Source of the DNA: an uncultured Lachnobacterium sp.
GTDB taxonomy: Bacteria; Bacillota; Clostridia; Lachnospirales; Lachnospiraceae
NCBI GenBank assembly: GCA_945971355.1
Contig: CAMFPD010000040.1
Span: 1-14,270 of the forward strand
DNA: 14,270 bases
Reading direction: 5' to 3'
Shown: positions 6,367-12,816 of the stretch, piece by piece
How positions within the stretch are numbered: the first letter of the stretch is position 1
How the letters are laid out: each line of letters starts with the position of its first letter
Program-made: the position numbers and the translations under genes
The notes under the pieces: generated by a model
The model's input: only the letters and a program-made list of their open reading frames with translations
Databases searched by the model: none
What the model was told of the DNA's origin: nothing

Positions 6367-7575
6367 GTGGAACAGAAAATCATTGACAAGATAAAAAGCA
6401 CAAATCAGAAATATTTATTACCATTTGTTGGAGAGGATATTCCTGCTCGCCTTGAAAAGCAGCTTGAGGAGATGGATTGGTCAAATCTTGACGCAATACA
6501 TAACAAGGAGCAGAAGAGAGGCAAATTTTCACCTCTTGGAGCAATGGAGCTTTCTGAAATTGAGGCTAATAAAGAGAAATACACAGCTGCTGGTATTGAT
6601 GCCATAAAAAAATGTAAAGTTGGAGCTATTCTTCTTGCGGGAGGACAGGGCACACGTCTTGGATTCGATAAAGCCAAGGGAATGTACAACATCGGTGAGA
6701 CAAAGGAACTTTACATTTTTGAACAGCTTGTTGAGAATTTGAAGAAGGTTACAACAGCAGCAGATGCATGGGTTCCATTTTATATAATGACAAGTGAGAA
6801 GAATGATGCTCAGACAAGAGAATTTTTTGAAGAGCATAATTATTTTGGTTACAATCCAGATTACGTTAAATTCTTTGTTCAGGAGATGGTTCCAGCAGTT
6901 GATTTTGACGGAAATGTACTTGTTGAGGCCGAGGACTCCCTTGCAATGTCTCCAAATGGAAATGGTGGCTGGTTCAAGTCACTTATTAAAGCTGGTCTTG
7001 ATGAGGATATCAAGGAAAAAGGTATCGAGTGGCTTAATGTATTCGCTGTAGACAATGTTCTTCAGCAGATTGCAGACCCAGTGTTTGTGGGTGCCACAAT
7101 TGAGTCTGGATGCGTAAGTGGTGCAAAGGTTGTCCGCAAGGTTGATCCATATGAGAGGGTTGGAGCAATGTGTCTTGAGGACGGTAAGCCTTCTATTGTA
7201 GAATATTATGAGCTTACACCAGAGATGGCAGAAGCAAAGGATGAGAAAGGAACACTTTTGTATGGATTTGGTGTAATTCTTAATTATCTGTTCAGAGTAG
7301 ATAAGCTTTTTGATATAGCAGAGAGAAAGCTTCCGCTTCATGTTGTGGAGAAAAAAGTGCCATATGTAGATGAGAATGGTGTTGCAGTTAAGCCAGAGAC
7401 ACCAAATGCATACAAGTTTGAGACTCTTATTCTCGATATGGTTTACATGATGGATGATTGTCTTTCATTTGAGGTGGACAGAGAGAAGGAATTTGCTCCA
7501 GTTAAGAATGCTACAGGAACTGATTCAGTAGAATCTGCAAGAGCACTTCTCAAGAAGAATGGAATTCAAATTTAG
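6367..7575 (+). CDS. UDPGP-family (UAP1-like) UDP-sugar pyrophosphorylase
   Basis: A 402-residue nucleotidyltransferase of the UDPGP family, making a UDP-sugar from UTP and a sugar-1-phosphate. The nucleotide loop LLAGGQGTRLGF is at 89-100, followed by KAKGMYNIG (102-110); the uridine-binding SPNGNGGWF is at 195-203, and GFGVILNYLF plus the C-terminal FETLILDMV, SFEVDREKEFAPVKN segments match the eukaryotic-type UDP-N-acetylhexosamine pyrophosphorylase (UAP1) pattern rather than GalU. The family's usual PKG is AKG here. Product could be UDP-GlcNAc, UDP-GalNAc or UDP-glucose; the neighbouring phosphohexomutase mildly favours a glucose product, the sequence pattern favours N-acetylhexosamine. 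The start is GTG at 6367: GGAGG at 6353-6357 lies 9 nt upstream and no better ATG is present. Length is close to that of other bacterial members. Confidence 0.85.
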   Translation: MEQKIIDKIKSTNQKYLLPFVGEDIPARLEKQLEEMDWSNLDAIHNKEQKRGKFSPLGAMELSEIEANKEKYTAAGIDAIKKCKVGAILLAGGQGTRLGFDKAKGMYNIGETKELYIFEQLVENLKKVTTAADAWVPFYIMTSEKNDAQTREFFEEHNYFGYNPDYVKFFVQEMVPAVDFDGNVLVEAEDSLAMSPNGNGGWFKSLIKAGLDEDIKEKGIEWLNVFAVDNVLQQIADPVFVGATIESGCVSGAKVVRKVDPYERVGAMCLEDGKPSIVEYYELTPEMAEAKDEKGTLLYGFGVILNYLFRVDKLFDIAERKLPLHVVEKKVPYVDENGVAVKPETPNAYKFETLILDMVYMMDDCLSFEVDREKEFAPVKNATGTDSVESARALLKKNGIQI

Positions 7576-7594
7576 TTCTTCGCATTATTATTTT

Positions 7595-8325
7595 ACTTCG
7601 CTTTTATATGTTTTAGGTGTTGCCCTCTGCAATGTAGAATTGCAGGGGGCGTTGTTGTAGGGGTGGGGTGTAGTTTGGCTGTGCGTGGATGCTGCATATA
7701 TTGCACCTATCAATATTATTTATACACACAAATCTATATATACTCCTTTTCAAAAACCTAGCCGTAAAGCCAAGATTTGCCGATACTACTTTTTACCTTC
7801 TTCGATTGAAGCTGGTTCTTCAAACGTTTGACAATAGCGCCACAGTGTCCGTCCACTAATCTACAACATTTCAGGTTCATCCGTGCCTGACTTAGTGCGC
7901 GTGCGAGAGATAAATGGGGCGCTAAGGGAGCACTTTGTTTGAGAGCCATTTCTTCCCCTGCGCAAAGCGCATCTTAGAAATGGCTCGAGTTGTGCGGAAG
8001 CGCCCCTAATCAAAAATCTCGAGTAGCGCACTTAGTCAGGCTAGGAGGGTTCTGAGTTGTACTTAGTGGAGCGGACACTGTGGCGCTATTGTCAAAGCGG
8101 TTGAAGTACAGCTTCCCTGAAGGCAAAAAGTAGTATCTGGCAAATCTAAGGCTTTACTCTAAGTTTTTTTCAAAGGAGTATATATAGATTTGTTTGAATT
8201 ATAAACTATGTAAGGTGCAATATATGCAGCATCCACGCACAGCCAAACAATGGATTCCCCTACAACAACGTCTGGAGTAACTCCATATTGCAGAGGACAA
8301 CAGGCTCGAGAATTGAAAGCGAAGT
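7595..8325. repeat. Giant imperfect palindrome (731 bp, MITE-like or long hairpin RNA)
   Basis: The stretch from 7595 to 8325 folds on itself almost end to end. Pairs that I could read directly: 7595-7604 with 8316-8325; CGTTGTTGTAGGGG at 7650-7663 with its complement near 8257-8270; a perfect 35-bp block, 7674-7708 with 8213-8247; a perfect 21-bp block, 7729-7749 with 8172-8192; a perfect 25-bp block, 7827-7851 with 8072-8096; a 15-of-16 block, 7885-7900 with 8026-8041; and the centre, 7943-7953 with 7976-7986 around TGCGC-AAA-GCGCA (7959-7971). The sums of paired coordinates stay between 15920 and 15929, so indels between arms are few. No transposase or convincing protein is encoded. It begins 20 nt after the pyrophosphorylase stop and ends 142 nt before htrA. 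No clear target-site duplication is seen; ATTTTA occurs at 7590-7595 and 8334-8339 but the DNA is AT-rich. Confidence 0.85.
7622..7650 (+). terminator. Terminator-like hairpin at the outer end of the left palindrome arm
   Basis: A 12-bp stem (7622-7633 with 7639-7650, one G-T pair) with a 5-nt loop, GC-rich at its base and followed by GTTGTTGT. It lies 47 nt after the pyrophosphorylase stop and is the best candidate terminator for the 4411-7575 operon, although it is inside the palindrome. The equivalent place on the right arm (8271-8294) has a different short hairpin (TGGAG-TAA-CTCCA, 8273-8285). Confidence 0.55.
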
Positions 8326-8411
8326 TTATAATAATTTTATGGTAAGGTTATAAATTTAACATTGCAAAATCACAATTTGAACACAGTTTATTTCTATACT
8401 TAAGCATGTTG

Positions 8412-8442
8412 AAGGATAAATAAAACATTTAAGGATAAATAA
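8412..8442 (+). repeat. 12-bp direct repeat upstream of htrA
   Basis: AAGGATAAATAA occurs at 8412-8423 and again at 8431-8442, a 19-bp period (nearly two helical turns), between a TATACT hexamer (8395-8400) and the htrA ribosome binding site. A regulator binding as a tandem dimer would fit, as would a small duplication. No good -35 pairs with TATACT, so the htrA promoter is not firmly placed. Confidence 0.45.
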
Positions 8443-8466
8443 CAATCCGAGAAAGGGGTACTAGAT

Positions 8467-10263
8467 ATGGATAACAATAATTTTAACCCATACACAGGGA
8501 TGACACAGCAGAATGCAAATAATCAGAGTGCAGATAATCAGAATGTAAATCAACAAAATGCCTATAATCAAAATGCAAATAATATGAATTATAATCAGGC
8601 GAATGTGGATCAACAGACTGGTTACAAAAACGTAGGAAGCTCTGGTACAAATCAGGCAAATGCCTACGGAACATATTATGGTTCAAATAGCGGAACTCAG
8701 CAGGAAAATAACAATAGTGGACATAATGCTGGAGCAAACTATAACGCAGGAAGTGGTTACACTGCAAATAACCGCTCATATAATACATATGGTGCGGGCA
8801 ATACATCTAATTCAAGTGGGAACACAGCATACAATACAAATACTACCTCATATAGTAATATGAACAACGGTTCCTATAATGCGTATAATGCAAACACTGC
8901 AAATAATGCATACGGAACCAATAATACGACTTCATATAATGCCACAAAGGAAGCCCAAAAAGCTGCCAAGAATGCGGAGAGAGAACGCAAGAGAACTGAG
9001 AGAAGAGCACGAAGAGAACAAAGAAAGCGTGAGCACAAGGGCAACTTTGGTGTGACATTAGGAAAGGTTGCCGCCATCGCTCTTGTATTTGGTCTTGTAG
9101 GTGGTGGAGTATTTACAGGTGTTAGCTATGCGGGTGTGAAAGCGCTGGGATTAACCACATCTACATCATCATCAGCAGTAGCGGACAATGGTTCATCAAA
9201 AAATGATACTTCAAATGAATCTGTAATTACACAGACAGCAACCGGAAATGCGGCAGATCTCACAGATGTTGCATCAATTACCAGTGAAGTAATGCCAAGT
9301 ATTGTTGCCATAACAAATAAAGCTGTTGTAACTTACCAGTCATTCTGGGGAAGACCATCATCTCGTGAGCTCGAGAGCTGTGGTTCAGGTATTATCATTG
9401 GGCAGGATGATAAATACTTGTACATTGTGTCAAACAACCATGTTGTAGCGGATGCAGATTCGCTTACAGTTCAGTTTAACAATGATACAGTAGTTGATGC
9501 AGAAATCCGTGGAACAGACCCGGCTGATGATTTGGCTGTAGTTCAGGTTAAGGTGAAGGATATCGACGATGACACTCTCTCAAGTATAAAGGTAGCTACA
9601 CTCGGAACAGCAGACAGCTATCAGGTAGGCAGTGCTGCAATTGCTATTGGTAATGCTTTAGGATATGGTCAGTCAGTGACAACTGGCGTAATTTCAGCAC
9701 TTAATCGTTCTGTTGTAACAACAGATGAAACAACAGGCGAGACCGTTACAAATGATAACCTTATTCAGACAGATGCAGCTATCAATCCGGGTAACTCTGG
9801 TGGTGCACTTTTAAATGCTGCAGGTGAAGTTATTGGAATTAACTCTGTAAAGTATGCATCTACAGAGGTTGAGGGAATTGGATATGCTATTCCAATTGAC
9901 TATGCTATGCCAATAGTAGAGCAGCTTATTGAAACCGGAGAGTATGTTGATACAGAATCTGCGTACCTTGGAATCAAGGGCGGAGATGTAACTTCAGAAA
10001 TGATAGCATACAACTATCCGGAAGGAGTATATGTTGCAGCTATAGTGAGTGGTTCAGGTGCCGATAAAGCTGGCATACAGGAAGGCGATGTGATTACAGC
10101 CATAGAAGGAACACCTATATCTGGTATGAACGAATTACAAAGAGAACTCGATTCATATTCAGCAGGTGACACAGTTACGATTACACTTGCGCGTCAGCAG
10201 GGACAAGGCTTCCAGGAGATGGATGTTGACGTTACTCTGATTTCTGCAAGTGAAGTGGAGTAA
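8467..10263 (+). CDS. htrA: Membrane-anchored HtrA/DegP-type serine protease with Asn-rich N-terminal tail
   Basis: A 598-residue S1C protease. Residues 1-160 are low complexity, dominated by N, Y, G, Q, S and T. A strongly basic segment (161-192, K/R-rich with RERKRTERRARREQRKR) leads into one transmembrane helix (about 199-224), so the tail is cytoplasmic and the protease extracytoplasmic. The catalytic triad is intact: H325 in SNNHVV, D355 in DDLAVV and S444 in GNSGG. One PDZ domain follows (about 498-577), with YLGIKGG and the GIQEGDVITAIEG core. Members degrade or refold misfolded exported proteins, often under envelope-stress control. An AAAGGGG site (8452-8458) lies 8 nt before the ATG. 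The conserved part is of normal length; the extra 160 residues make the protein long for the family. The gene stands alone, between the palindrome and a stem-loop. Confidence 0.93.
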   Translation: MDNNNFNPYTGMTQQNANNQSADNQNVNQQNAYNQNANNMNYNQANVDQQTGYKNVGSSGTNQANAYGTYYGSNSGTQQENNNSGHNAGANYNAGSGYTANNRSYNTYGAGNTSNSSGNTAYNTNTTSYSNMNNGSYNAYNANTANNAYGTNNTTSYNATKEAQKAAKNAERERKRTERRARREQRKREHKGNFGVTLGKVAAIALVFGLVGGGVFTGVSYAGVKALGLTTSTSSSAVADNGSSKNDTSNESVITQTATGNAADLTDVASITSEVMPSIVAITNKAVVTYQSFWGRPSSRELESCGSGIIIGQDDKYLYIVSNNHVVADADSLTVQFNNDTVVDAEIRGTDPADDLAVVQVKVKDIDDDTLSSIKVATLGTADSYQVGSAAIAIGNALGYGQSVTTGVISALNRSVVTTDETTGETVTNDNLIQTDAAINPGNSGGALLNAAGEVIGINSVKYASTEVEGIGYAIPIDYAMPIVEQLIETGEYVDTESAYLGIKGGDVTSEMIAYNYPEGVYVAAIVSGSGADKAGIQEGDVITAIEGTPISGMNELQRELDSYSAGDTVTITLARQQGQGFQEMDVDVTLISASEVE

Positions 10264-10269
10264 GAATTT

Positions 10270-10310
10270 ATGCCGCGCTTTTTGTTACTTTTGATAAAAT
10301 AGCGCGGCAT
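10270..10310 (+). terminator. Stem-loop after htrA
   Basis: A perfect 10-bp GC-rich stem (10270-10279 with 10301-10310, core GCCGCGCT/AGCGCGGC) closes a 21-nt T/A-rich loop, starting 6 nt after the htrA stop. No T-run follows, so termination efficiency is uncertain. The next promoter's -35 begins 2 nt after the stem. Confidence 0.5.
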
Positions 10311-10312
10311 TA

Positions 10313-10341
10313 TTGACATTATTGTCTCATTTTGCTATACA
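10313..10341 (+). promoter_or_regulatory. Candidate promoter of the small-gene pair
   Basis: A perfect TTGACA -35 (10313-10318) lies 17 bp from TATACA (10336-10341; 4 of 6). Transcription from about 10348 would run through the small ORF to the terminator at 10792. The TTG of this -35 is also the first in-frame start codon of the open frame, which argues that the frame's apparent start is not real. Confidence 0.45.
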
Positions 10342-10573
10342 CGGTCCACCTACTCGTAAACTTAGTTCTAAAGAAAGAGCTAAAATAGAGCATGAAATAA
10401 ATACATATTATGGTAAATATGAAAATGAAGAGTTGTGTGTTCATTATTCATATTCCTTTGATAATAAATGTTATAAATACTTTTTTGAGAACCATGGTTT
10501 TAATTCGTATAACATCTATTCAAAAAAATTGGTTAAATCGAAACGGAGGTATGAGGATGGAAGAATTGATTAG
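10313..10573 (+). pseudogene. Small unknown ORF lacking a credible start; probable 5'-truncated gene
   Basis: An open frame of up to 86 codons that I do not recognise. Its composition looks coding: a charged helical part (KLSSKERAKIEHEINTYYG) then a Tyr/Phe/Asn-rich part (CVHYSYSFDNKCYKYFF), ending with a basic KKLVKSKRRYEDGR tail. No ATG or GTG start with a ribosome binding site is present; the only upstream start is the TTG at 10313, which sits in the promoter -35 and 2 nt after the htrA stem-loop. The most likely reading is the 3' remnant of a longer gene whose beginning was lost. It overlaps the next gene by 17 nt and contains that gene's Shine-Dalgarno, an arrangement typical of a translationally coupled pair. 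Confidence 0.45.
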
Positions 10574-10784
10574 TAGTTTAAATGCGATACCCAATTCATA
10601 TTTTGAGTTTATTGATAGTGTGGTGGATTATGCAGAGCGTAAGGAAGAGCATAGGATACTTATTATGAATTATTTAAATGATAATAGAAGTGCTACAGTA
10701 AGTGATGTACTGCGATTAATATCATCGCAGACAGATTTTTATGAGGATGAAGCTCCTATAGAATCAGATATGCTTGTTTGTTAG
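10557..10784 (+). CDS. Small acidic protein of unknown function
   Basis: A 75-residue acidic, probably all-helical protein (starts MEELISSLNAIPNSYFEF, ends in DFYEDEAPIESDMLVC). GGAGG at 10545-10549 lies 7 nt before the ATG at 10557; a second ATG at 10551 is too close to that site, and the long upstream extension in this frame (from 10410) lies inside the overlapping ORF and has no ribosome binding site. From memory, proteins with a similar NSYF...DNxxATxSDVxxxIxxQxDFxED layout are common small hypotheticals in Lachnospiraceae and often sit beside small ORFs of the DUF3791/DUF3990 type; that is a recollection, not a search result. With the preceding ORF it resembles a coupled two-gene module, now perhaps decayed. 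It ends 7 nt before a strong terminator. Confidence 0.65.
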   Translation: MEELISSLNAIPNSYFEFIDSVVDYAERKEEHRILIMNYLNDNRSATVSDVLRLISSQTDFYEDEAPIESDMLVC

Positions 10785-10791
10785 TCAATTT

Positions 10792-10830
10792 AAATACCAG
10801 TTCTTTCTTGTGAAAAGAACTGGTATTTTT
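10792..10830 (+). terminator. Strong bidirectional Rho-independent terminator
   Basis: A perfect 15-bp stem (10792-10806 with 10814-10828), 7-nt loop, with a T-run at the 3' end (10826-10830) and an A-run on the 5' side that acts as the T-run for the opposite strand. It lies between convergent genes, 7 nt after the small acidic gene and 2 nt from the stop of the minus-strand gene, so it serves both. Confidence 0.85.
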
Positions 10831-10832
10831 GT

Positions 10833-11576
10833 CTACAAAAAGAAATATTCAAGCTGCGAACGTATATACAATGGCTCAATTGCCGTATCTTCGCTGCAAT
10901 ACACAGTAATCAGGTTTTTACCGGGAAGTATATCATGAGCGGCATAGCAATCTAATTTGTGGTAAATGTTTGTCCGGTAAATAGAGTCATTTACACTGTC
11001 GAATACTTCCAGATAGATGTGCTTATTAGTCTGTGGATGTGTCAGGGTGAATGTTGGATAATAAGTGATGTCTGAAAAAACCAGCGGAACCTTGTATTTA
11101 AAAGAAATATTATATTCCCATAGCAGTTGAACAATTATTTTTTCATTTGGGAGAAATAATTTTGCATTTGATGAATAACAATTATATATCGAGTTGTTTT
11201 CGGAACTGATTATTGATGAACCCGAATCAGTGGATTCAGAGTAGAGATTTAGAATATTTGGATTAGTTGAAAGATTGGCGAGGTGGTTTGCATTTGTATC
11301 GCAGTAGTCGAGGTAAAGGCTGATAGCTTCCTGCTCTGCTTCTAAATCATTTATCTGTGCTTCCAGATAAGCTTTTTGTGCAAGTTTTTGCGCAAGAGAT
11401 TTTTGCTTCTTGGGTATGTACTTGGAAGTGTGTCCGTCACTTATAAACCATTTTGTGTAACCACTGTTGTTTACGAAAATAAGTTTGCCCGCTGGATAAG
11501 AATTGAGATTTTGTTTTAGTCTGTTAGTGTGATTTTTAAGACGATTAAGCTCTGTCATCATGTGTTCGTAGAACAT
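10833..11576 (-). CDS. Unknown protein: coiled coil plus degenerate PD-(D/E)XK-like domain
   Basis: A 247-residue cytosolic protein. Residues 1-25 and 55-95 are charged helices likely to form a coiled coil, flanking a small strand region (30-55, KLIFVNNSGYTKWFI then KYIPKK). A Ser/Asn-rich linker (102-136) leads to a C-terminal alpha/beta domain: KIIVQLLWEYNISFKYKVPL, YYPTFTL (172-178), HIYLEVFD (186-193), then a helix with K207 and the strand ITVYCSED. This order resembles a PD-(D/E)XK nuclease core in which the usual YPDF Asp is Thr (T175) while E190 is kept, so catalysis may be lost. Homologs that I recall from Lachnospiraceae have YPDF and WEH(F/L)G here; this is from memory. AGGAGG (complement of 11585-11590) lies 8 nt before the ATG. 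It has its own strong promoter, divergent from carbamate kinase. Confidence 0.7.
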   Translation of the reverse strand: MFYEHMMTELNRLKNHTNRLKQNLNSYPAGKLIFVNNSGYTKWFISDGHTSKYIPKKQKSLAQKLAQKAYLEAQINDLEAEQEAISLYLDYCDTNANHLANLSTNPNILNLYSESTDSGSSIISSENNSIYNCYSSNAKLFLPNEKIIVQLLWEYNISFKYKVPLVFSDITYYPTFTLTHPQTNKHIYLEVFDSVNDSIYRTNIYHKLDCYAAHDILPGKNLITVYCSEDTAIEPLYIRSQLEYFFL

Positions 11577-11655
11577 AAGAAATGCCTCCTAAAAAAGTAA
11601 TTAGATTTGTTTATAAAACAGCATGAAACTGCTAAATAAAGATTTGATATCGGTT

Positions 11656-11685
11656 ATTATAACACAAGGAAACATTGATTGACAA
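11656..11685 (-). promoter_or_regulatory. Promoter of the minus-strand PD-(D/E)XK-like gene
   Basis: Read on the minus strand, TTGTCA (11685 to 11680) and a perfect TATAAT (11661 to 11656) are 18 bp apart, with TG one base before the -10 (extended -10). Predicted start near 11649 gives a leader of about 73 nt. Confidence 0.65.
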
Positions 11686-11707
11686 ATCATTGTGCGTATT
11701 TCATAAT
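11679..11707 (+). promoter_or_regulatory. Promoter of the carbamate kinase-pepF operon
   Basis: A perfect TTGACA (11679-11684) and CATAAT (11702-11707, 5 of 6) are 17 bp apart. Predicted start near 11714 leaves a leader of about 147 nt, which holds a 7-bp stem ACTTCTT (11755-11761) with AAGAAGT (11775-11781) and a 13-nt loop. The -35 bases are shared with the divergent promoter. Confidence 0.7.
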
Positions 11708-11860
11708 ATTTTATATGAATGCTACTGTTCATATCAGTCTTAGATATACAGTGTACTTCTTTCGGCTTGATTGTAAGAAGTGGAATTGTGAATTTAGGGG
11801 AAGATGTGAGAACAGTTAAAAATGAGTATAAAATTCAAAAACACGTTCAGGAGGATCGAC

Positions 11861-12793
11861 ATGAAGAAAAAGAAGATAGTAATCGCATTGGGTCACGAAG
11901 CATTAGGTACAACATTACCAGAGCAGCAGGCTGCTACAAAGCGTACTGCAAAGGCCGTTGCGGATTTTATAAGAGACGATTATCAGGTAGTAATTACACA
12001 TAGCAACGGACCACAGGTGGGAATGATCCATACAGCTATGTCTGAATTTTGTAGAATTTATCCAGAATATACGGCAACTCCTACATCAGTATGTTCAGCA
12101 ATGAGTCAGGGATATATAGGATATGATCTTCAGAATTCAATAAGAACAGAGCTTTTGGGCAGAGGAATTTACAAGACAGTATCGACAGTTTTGACACAGG
12201 TTGTTGTAGATCCTTATGATGAAGCATTTTATCACCCAACAAAGGTAATCGGTCGAGTGATGACAAAGGAAGAGGCTGACGAAGAGGAGAAGAAGGGAAA
12301 TCACGTAACAGAGGTAGAAGGTGGATACAGAAGAGTAGTAGCCGCACCAAAGCCAATGGATATTGTGGAGATTGATGCGATTAAGGCACTTTCAGATGCA
12401 GATCAGGTTGTAATTGCCTGTGGTGGTGGTGGAATACCTGTACTCTCACAGGATAATAAGCTTCAGGGAGCCAGCGCAGTTATTGAAAAAGACCTTGCTG
12501 CTGGAAAACTTGCAGAGCTTCTCGATGCAGATATGCTTGTAATCCTTACAAGTGTTGATAAGGTATGCTTGAATTTTGGAACAGATGAGGAGAAAGCACT
12601 TGATACATTATCTGTTGCAGATGCTAAAAAATATCTTGAGGCAGGTGAGTTCGAGGAAGGAACTATGGCACCTAAGATTGAGGCTGCAATCGAGTTTATC
12701 GGCGAGTCAGCAATCAAATCAGTTCTTATTACAAAGCTCAACAAAGAGGGCACTGAAATATCAGGTGGAATGGGAACACTGATTAAGAAATAA
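11861..12793 (+). CDS. arcC: Carbamate kinase (YqeA-type)
   Basis: A 310-residue amino acid kinase-fold enzyme of the carbamate kinase family, which transfers phosphate from carbamoyl phosphate to ADP, giving ATP, CO2 and ammonia. Signatures: TQVVVDPYDEAF (112-123) with NPTK-like HPTK (125-128), RRVVAAPKPMDIVE (157-170), CGGGGIPV (187-194), AVIEKDLA (206-213) and MAPKIEAA (269-276). The N-terminal loop reads ALGHEALG (9-16) where the family usually has GGNA, and THSNGPQVG (46-54) replaces the usual HGNGPQVG. The start is the ATG at 11861: AGGAGG at 11849-11854 lies 6 nt upstream, whereas the in-frame ATG at 11822 has no such site. pepF follows after 23 nt. No arginine deiminase or carbamoyltransferase gene is present here, so the source of carbamoyl phosphate (arginine, agmatine, purine or ureide breakdown) is unknown. 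Confidence 0.9.
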   Translation: MKKKKIVIALGHEALGTTLPEQQAATKRTAKAVADFIRDDYQVVITHSNGPQVGMIHTAMSEFCRIYPEYTATPTSVCSAMSQGYIGYDLQNSIRTELLGRGIYKTVSTVLTQVVVDPYDEAFYHPTKVIGRVMTKEEADEEEKKGNHVTEVEGGYRRVVAAPKPMDIVEIDAIKALSDADQVVIACGGGGIPVLSQDNKLQGASAVIEKDLAAGKLAELLDADMLVILTSVDKVCLNFGTDEEKALDTLSVADAKKYLEAGEFEEGTMAPKIEAAIEFIGESAIKSVLITKLNKEGTEISGGMGTLIKK

Positions 12794-12816
12794 GTATTAG
12801 AAATGAGGAAACATTA

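Noticed and set aside
7758..7949. Minus-strand 63-codon frame inside the left palindrome arm, with a GGGGAAG-like site 5 nt before its ATG
   Set aside because: It lies wholly within the palindrome, is compositionally odd (Ala/Leu/Lys/Ser-rich), and the equivalent frame is not kept in the right arm, where indels break it. It could still be a short peptide of a repeat family, but the palindrome explains the sequence better.
7590..8339. ATTTTA on both sides of the palindrome as a target-site duplication
   Set aside because: Six AT-only bases in AT-rich flanks, and on the right it is 9 nt away from the arm's end; not convincing without an empty-site comparison.
10410..10556. N-terminal extension of the small acidic protein to an ATG at 10410
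   Set aside because: The extension is hydrophobic shadow sequence overlapping the other frame, with no ribosome binding site; GGAGG at 10545-10549 points to 10557.
11822..11860. Longer carbamate kinase start at 11822
   Set aside because: AGGAGG lies between it and the ATG at 11861, which gives the family's normal N-terminus.
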